64,000 nucleotides of DNA from Topomyia yanbarensis (lineage: Eukaryota > Arthropoda > Insecta > Diptera > Culicidae). The stretch spans positions 29,567,543 to 29,631,542 of the forward strand of contig NC_080671.1 of the NCBI RefSeq assembly GCF_030247195.1. The letters run 5' to 3'. The stretch's first letter is position 1; the number at the start of each line of letters is the position of its first letter. A model generated the notes under the pieces. That model was not told the origin of the DNA, searched no databases, and was given only the letters and a program-made list of their open reading frames with translations. Both the position numbers and the translations under genes were made by a program. Positions 59,364 through 64,000 of this stretch are shown in pieces.

Positions 59364-59472
59364 CGAGCATTGGTATTTAACGTTGCGAGTGAATAAATCC
59401 GTGCACATCGGACAACGTTTTGTCCATCAAAAACTCCGGTTGTTACCGAACCATATTAAAAAACTTCTCGTG

Positions 59473-60366
59473 ATGACGAGTGAAGACAAGAACAAAATGG
59501 CTGGCAGTGGCGTCAGTGATGCTGAAGAACGCATTGGCCATACAATGGAAACCACCGTCATTGCGAAAATCAACTATCCAGATTTCGATCCTGATGACAT
59601 CGACACGTGGTTCATTTGCCTGGAAGCCGCTTTTAGCGTCAACCAGATTAAGAACGATAAATTTAGGTTCAACGCTGTCATCGTCGCCTTAGGATCACGG
59701 GCTAAATACGTTTACAACGTGATCGCCCAGTGCAATAATTCCGCCAATAATGATAAATATGACGTCATCAAAGCCGCCGTCATTGCGCATTTTCGTCCGT
59801 CGGAAAATCAACGTCTGACCAGTTTGTTGTCCGGAATGACACTCGGTGACCAAAAACCGACTGTACTTTTATCCGAGATGCGTCGTCTCGGTGGAGTAGG
59901 CTGTTCCGACAGCGTATTGTCCAATTTGTGGCTTCGCGCCCTACCGAACACCGTCCGTTCGATCATCGCCGCCGTGCCGTCAGTTGGCCTCGATGAGCAG
60001 GCAGTGGTAGCTGACAAAATTATGGAAGCCCCGAGAGGAGAAGTAGCAGCTGTGCATTCGACCGAATCCGAATCGTCCATTTCAAGATTAGAACAGCGAA
60101 TTGAAGCACTCTCCCGCCGTTTGGATGAAGCATTGTCCAGTGACAACCGTGGCAGACAACGCTACAGAAGACAGCCATCGCAGAGCCGCCATCACAGTCA
60201 AAGACAACCGACGCCATCGCAGTCGCGCGCCCCTCGCAGATGGATTTGCTGGTTTCACTACCGCCATGGTGCACAAGCACAAAAATGTGAAAAACAAAAA
60301 GAAGAGAACCCGTGCATTTTTTTCGACGGAAAAATCCCTGTGTACACCCGACCACAGAACGCATAG
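59473..60366 (+). CDS. gag of the young CsRn1-type element
   Basis: Capsid/nucleocapsid polyprotein of 297 aa. I chose the ATG at 59473 ([13 protein letters not shown]); the frame is open further upstream to the LTR, but only from a non-ATG codon. Residues about 35-200 are a typical Ty3 capsid region: [18 protein letters not shown], then VIAALGSRAK-like [16 protein letters not shown], then LLSGMTLGD and LWLRALP. Residues 210-235 form a short coiled coil ([18 protein letters not shown]). An arginine/glutamine-rich nucleic-acid-binding stretch follows, then C..H.........C and a last Cys (residues about 259-281), the CHCC-type finger known from CsRn1 gag, with an unusually wide last spacing. The gene is intact. 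It overlaps pol at a -1 frameshift site. Confidence 0.85.
   Translation: MTSEDKNKMAGSGVSDAEERIGHTMETTVIAKINYPDFDPDDIDTWFICLEAAFSVNQIKNDKFRFNAVIVALGSRAKYVYNVIAQCNNSANNDKYDVIKAAVIAHFRPSENQRLTSLLSGMTLGDQKPTVLLSEMRRLGGVGCSDSVLSNLWLRALPNTVRSIIAAVPSVGLDEQAVVADKIMEAPRGEVAAVHSTESESSISRLEQRIEALSRRLDEALSSDNRGRQRYRRQPSQSRHHSQRQPTPSQSRAPRRWICWFHYRHGAQAQKCEKQKEENPCIFFDGKIPVYTRPQNA
60318..60324 (+). promoter_or_regulatory. -1 ribosomal frameshift heptamer
   Basis: T TTT TTC lies in exactly the X XXY YYZ register relative to the gag frame (gag codons ATT TTT TTC). A -1 slip there moves ribosomes from gag (frame 1) into the pol frame (frame 3), which is open across this point. It is 43 nt before the gag stop at 60364-60366. 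A downstream stimulatory structure was not tested. Confidence 0.75.
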
Positions 60367-63300
60367 AACCACCTATAAATTCACCACCTGGATTCAGACC
60401 CACTGCAAACCAGAACGAAACAGTCAACATTCAACGAATCCATGTGCACGATCAGCAGTCATCCATCAGATACTTAATCGACACCGGTGCAGATATCTCA
60501 GTGATCCCACCCTCACCAAGAGAACAGCTAAACCAAACAAAATACAACCAACTATTCGCTGCTAACGGCAGCCCAATAAACACTTACGGTACCAGACGTC
60601 TGACTATCGATATTGGTCTCCGGCGGTCTTTCGTTTGGGTATTTACCATCGCCGACGTAAAGGGTCCAATTATCGGGGCGGATTTCCTCAGACACTACAA
60701 CCTTCTCGTAGATGTTCGCGGAAATAAGCTGATTGACAACACTACCCTTCTGGAAGTCAACAATATCCAGACCGCCACGGAACCCATGATAACCACTTTC
60801 AACGTGAACGCACCATTTGCAGACCTTCTCAAGGAATATCAGGACATTACGATCCTTAATATGAACCACCTCCCGACGAAAGCGAAAACCGTTCACCACA
60901 TCGTCACGACTGGCCAACCTGTCTTCTGCCGCCCTCGCAGACTACCGATAGAAAAGCTGACTGAAGCCAAGGCGGAGTTCAGGTTTCTTATGGAGCAGGG
61001 AATTTGCCAGCCATCCAAAAGCTGCTGGGCAAGTCCCCTCCATATGGTTAAAAAACCCAATGGAAAATGGCGTCCCTGCGGTGATTACAGAGGCCTGAAC
61101 GCTATCACCGTGCCCGATCGCTATCCTGTACCACACATACAGGATGTGTCGAACATTTTGTACGGTAAAAAGATATTTTCTTGTATCGACAGCGTGCGTA
61201 TCATCAAGTCCCCGTTGCAGTCGAAGACATCCCCAAAACGGCCATCACGACCCCTTTCGGATTATTCGAATTCAAATTTATGACATTCGGACTACGAAAC
61301 GCTGGCCAAACGCTTCAGAGACTTCTTCACGACATCTTCGGTGACCTGGATTTTATATTTCCGTACATCGACGACCTTTGCATCGCATCGGATGACATAA
61401 AACAACATGAATCTCACTTACGAGTGGTATTCGAGCGCCTCCGGGACAACGGACTCACCATCAACGTCGGCAAGTGTCAAATCGGTCAACCAGAAGTTGA
61501 CTTTCTTGGACATTCTATCACGGAAAATGGCATCAAACCAAAACCGGCCAAGGTCGCCGCTATTTTGCAGTTCCCTCGCCCAATAGTCGCCAAACAGCTA
61601 AAACGATTCTTGGGCAGCATAAATTTCTATCGACGGTTCATTCCTCACGCCGCTGATGTCCAACAAACTCTGCATGCCATGATCCCGGGAAACTTCCGCA
61701 ACGACCAGACACCGCTTGTGTGGAACGAAGTCACGAGCGCCGCCTTCGATAAATGTAAGCAGGACCTGGCAAATGCCGTATTGCTAGCGCACCCCTCTGC
61801 CGAAGCCAAACTCGCATTGGAAGTTGACGCATCAGGAACGGCCATCGGTGCGGTTTTACATCAAATCACCAGAGAAGGTCGTCAACCCCTAGGATTCTTC
61901 TCAAGTAAGCTGAACGACTGCCTGCAGAAGGCCAGTACATACGACAGGGAGCTGTATGCCATATATGCGTCGGTGAAGTACTTCAGAGATACATTAGACG
62001 CCCGCGACTTCTGTATCTACACCGACCACAAACCTTTAACAACAGCTTTCCTGCAGCGTCCGGAACGAGCAAACCCGACCCAACAACGCCGGCTCGCGTT
62101 CATCAGCGAGTACACGACGGATATTCGCCACGTACCAGGAGAGGCAAACCAAGTTGCCGACATGCTGAGTCGTATCGAAACAATCGCCAACACAGAGGTA
62201 CCAATTGATTTCAGCAGAATGGCAGAGCAGCAGAAATCAGACCCAGAACTAAAAATGTTTCTAGAAAGCCCGCCGCCAAACACCACACTGAGATTGAAGA
62301 CACTCAAATCACCACTTTGCACCACATCGATGTACTGTGACGTCTCAACAGATGCAATCCGCCCATTCGTTCCGAAAGAGTTCCGTACGGAGGTAATTCG
62401 GAAACTACACAGTGCTTCACATCCTGGTGTGCGTGCAACAACACGTCTGGTAACTGATCGGTATGTGTGGCCCTCTATTCGTCGGGACTGCAAGCACTTT
62501 GTTGTGCAATGTATACCTTGCCAAAAGTCAAAAATACACCGCCACAACAAGTCGCCGATCATTCAAATACACACGCCGAGTGAAAGATTCGCACACATCC
62601 ACATGGACTTGATTGGTCCACTACCACCATCGGATGGTAACGCATATTGTCTGACCATGCTTGACAAATTCACTCGTTGGCCAGAAGTCATACCTATCCC
62701 TAACATGACTGCAATCACCGTTGCACGAGCTTTCGTGAGTGGCTGGGTCGCAAGATTTGGAGTACCAGTCAACATCACAACCGACTTAGGAAGGCAGTTC
62801 GAGTCCGAGCTCTTTCGAGAGCTGTCCATCATCCTAGGAATTAATCACCTGAAAACGACGCCATATCACCCCCAGGCCAACGGGCAAATCGAAAGGACTC
62901 ATCGGCAGCTGAAATCTGCCATCATGTGCCACGCAAACCCAAAATGGACGGAATCGTTACCCCTTGTCCTCCTCGGTATGCGGTCTGCAATCCGGGAAGA
63001 TCTACAAGCATCCTCAGCCGAAGCAACACTCGGAACCACGCTACGTCTACCTGGTGAATTTTTGGTCGAGAGCTCCAATAAGAAGCCTGCATCCGAGTTC
63101 ATCGTGGATCTAAAGGCAACCCTTGCAAAGCTACGACCAACACCAACAACAAATCACTCGAAGCCCGCAATATTCGTTCAGAAGGAACTGGCCAACTGCA
63201 GTCATGTGTTCGTAAAGGTATGTGCAATCAAACCACCGTTAACACATCCATTTATAGGACCATTTCGGCTGTTGCGCCGTAAGAAGAAAGTCTTTATCAT

Positions 63301-63484
63301 AGACATCAACGGAAAACACTCCCCGATTTCAATCGATCGTCTAAAGGTTGCATTTCTCCCAGCAACAGAAACCAATACTACAGTAACCAGAGATGTCCCT
63401 AGCACCAAAGCCATCGACGATTGCCAACACCCTGTCTATCGGACGAAATCAGGACGTCATGTAAAAATCCCTCCAAGATATTAA
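60325..63484 (+). pseudogene. pol of the young CsRn1-type element, one break in RT
   Basis: Polyprotein of about 1,050 aa made by -1 frameshift from gag. Protease: LIDTGADIS, with the catalytic Asp at 60480-60482. [22 protein letters not shown] and [10 protein letters not shown], then, after a frame change at about 61191-61201 (best explained by loss of four bases in a GCGT-type short repeat), [22 protein letters not shown] and YIDDL (61364-61378). RNase [21 protein letters not shown] and ADMLSR. Integrase: HHCC zinc region (HSASH ... CIPC, about 62408-62522), core with [13 protein letters not shown] and ERTHRQLK with exactly 35 residues between the second Asp and the Glu, and a GPY/F-like module (FIGPFRLL ... 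ISIDRLK). All catalytic residues are present. The single break could be a real mutation or an assembly error. Confidence 0.9.
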
Positions 63485-63491
63485 AAAAATT

Positions 63492-63502
63492 AAAGGAGGG
63501 AG
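63492..63502 (+). promoter_or_regulatory. Polypurine tract
   Basis: AAAGGAGGGAG, three bases before the 3' LTR, is the plus-strand primer site for reverse transcription. It follows the pol stop codon by about eight bases, so no env gene fits. Confidence 0.8.
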
Positions 63503-63505
63503 TAT

Positions 63506-63769
63506 TGTGGCGCATCTGGCACCATTGCCATAAATAGATTGTATTCAACCCGATCACACAATCAGCCACACGATCAACCATCCCAGGTAGCATATGATAC
63601 GATCACACATCACACTCACAAGATAGCTCACGCATTCTGTATATAGTTTAATGTATATAGCGCCAGTATTAATTAGACACTCGAAGACGATAGTCGTTTC
63701 ATCGTTTCTCGCCATAAGTGCTATCCGAAGTCCGGTTCGAACCAATATTGGGAATTGATAAACCCCCAT
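63506..63769 (+). repeat. 3' LTR of the young CsRn1-type element
   Basis: 264 bp, identical to the 5' LTR except for one base near 63749. It is followed by AAGTT, the target duplication, then the continuing integrase sequence of the older element. Confidence 0.9.
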
Positions 63770-63773
63770 AAGT

Positions 63774-63838
63774 TCTTATTGGAACCGGAATTTGCAAGAA
63801 TGGATTTGGAAGACCTAATCAATTGATTTTTATTTTTT
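63774..63838 (+). pseudogene. Old Ty3/gypsy integrase, continuation after the insertion
   Basis: Reads LLEPEFARMDLEDLIN and then a stop, in frame with VKEVLKKF at 59082 once the nested element and one duplication are removed. A T-rich tract follows and the element is truncated there: no further integrase and no 3' LTR. Confidence 0.75.
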
Positions 63839-63854
63839 TTTATATTTTTTTAAC

Positions 63855-64000
63855 AGTTGCGTTTTGGCTTCGCCTCATCAGAAACCGACACTAACTTTTT
63901 GTCGGAATAGATTAGCGCCGACTTGACGCAAATCCCTTAAAACTAAAACACACTTTGTGTTTCAATCGAACGACTGATCAAACGTGATGTCCCGCCCGAG
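63855..64000 (+). repeat. Dispersed repeat of the F-box 3' flank, copy 3
   Basis: Contains GCTTCGCCTCATCAGAAA, GACTTGACGCAAATC, ACACACTTTGTGTTTCAATC and GATGTCCC, all of which occur in the F-box 3' flanks (7400-7745 inverted, 27790-28110 direct). No F-box sequence precedes it here, so the repeat spreads independently. It runs out of the window. Confidence 0.6.

Larger units (their letters stand above)
59083..63769 (+). mobile_element. Young Ty3/gypsy retrotransposon, CsRn1 clade (4.7 kb)
   Basis: Complete layout: 264-bp LTR, primer binding site, gag, pol (protease, RT, RNase H, integrase), polypurine tract, 264-bp LTR. There is no env. It is flanked by a 4-5 bp duplication, AAGTT (59078-59082 and 63770-63774), inside the integrase of an older Ty3/gypsy element, and removing it restores that reading. 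Placement in the CsRn1 clade rests on the tRNA-Trp primer site, the gag CHCC-type cysteine/histidine pattern and the RT sequence style. Near-identical LTRs mean recent insertion. One small deletion in RT is the only visible break, so this copy is probably not autonomous. Confidence 0.9.

Noticed and set aside
59332..59472. Longer gag start inside the LTR
   Set aside because: The open frame begins at a non-ATG codon; the first ATG with a gag-like N-terminus is at 59473.
60101..60565. 154-aa plus frame overlapping gag and pol
   Set aside because: It is a shadow of the gag and pol frames with no motif of its own.

Overview
The window looks like AT-rich nuclear DNA of a dipteran, most likely a culicine mosquito. 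The reasons are short phase-0 introns, TATA plus TCAGT core promoters, a CsRn1-clade Ty3/gypsy element, and many repeat styles typical of mosquitoes (TA-flanked MITEs, hAT elements, tRNA-derived SINEs). The species call is inference. There is nothing bacterial, no CRISPR array, no rRNA and no free-standing tRNA gene.

Host genes are few. One F-box/leucine-rich-repeat gene is intact on the minus strand (7815-9407, two exons, 508 aa, with TATA box, initiator and poly(A) signal). A paralogous copy lies about 17 kb away on the plus strand (26134-27696). It carries two one-base insertions and a 32-bp deletion that removes the splice acceptor, so it reads as a pseudogene. Both copies share promoter and about 350 bp of 3' flank, so a whole gene unit was duplicated in inverted orientation. 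A short terminal-exon-like ORF with a poly(A) signal (24223-24503) and a GC-richer candidate first exon (29184-29250) are the only other gene-like signals, both weak.

The rest is a dense, layered repeat landscape. From 1 to 25 kb there are old dispersed repeats, an unrecognised repeat family with coding potential (6090-6985, 9588-10331, 12371-12530, fragment at 23567-23733), hAT elements at 10629-10876 and 16485-18232, pieces of non-LTR retrotransposons and several MITEs. From 28 to 53 kb there are a 1.9-kb non-autonomous hAT element rich in GCGGT motifs (29584-31487), piggyBac-type and pogo-type MITEs, a 16-bp tandem repeat, a 4-kb composite hAT element (42052-46090) holding non-LTR fragments and MITEs, a tRNA-derived SINE, and a long inverted-repeat element (52196-53542).

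The right end (53985-63838) is a nested stack. An old, decayed mag-like Ty3/gypsy element is interrupted by a second copy of the GCGGT-rich hAT element (54243-55881) and by a young CsRn1-clade Ty3/gypsy element (59083-63769). The young element has two 264-bp LTRs that differ at one visible base, a tRNA-Trp primer binding site, a canonical -1 frameshift heptamer between gag and pol, and a pol broken by a single small deletion in the reverse transcriptase. Target-site duplications are readable for most of these insertions, so their order can be reconstructed from the sequence alone. I found no clearly new biological system. The strongest leads are the F-box inverted pair, the unrecognised coding repeat that flanks it, and the two GCGGT-array hAT elements.
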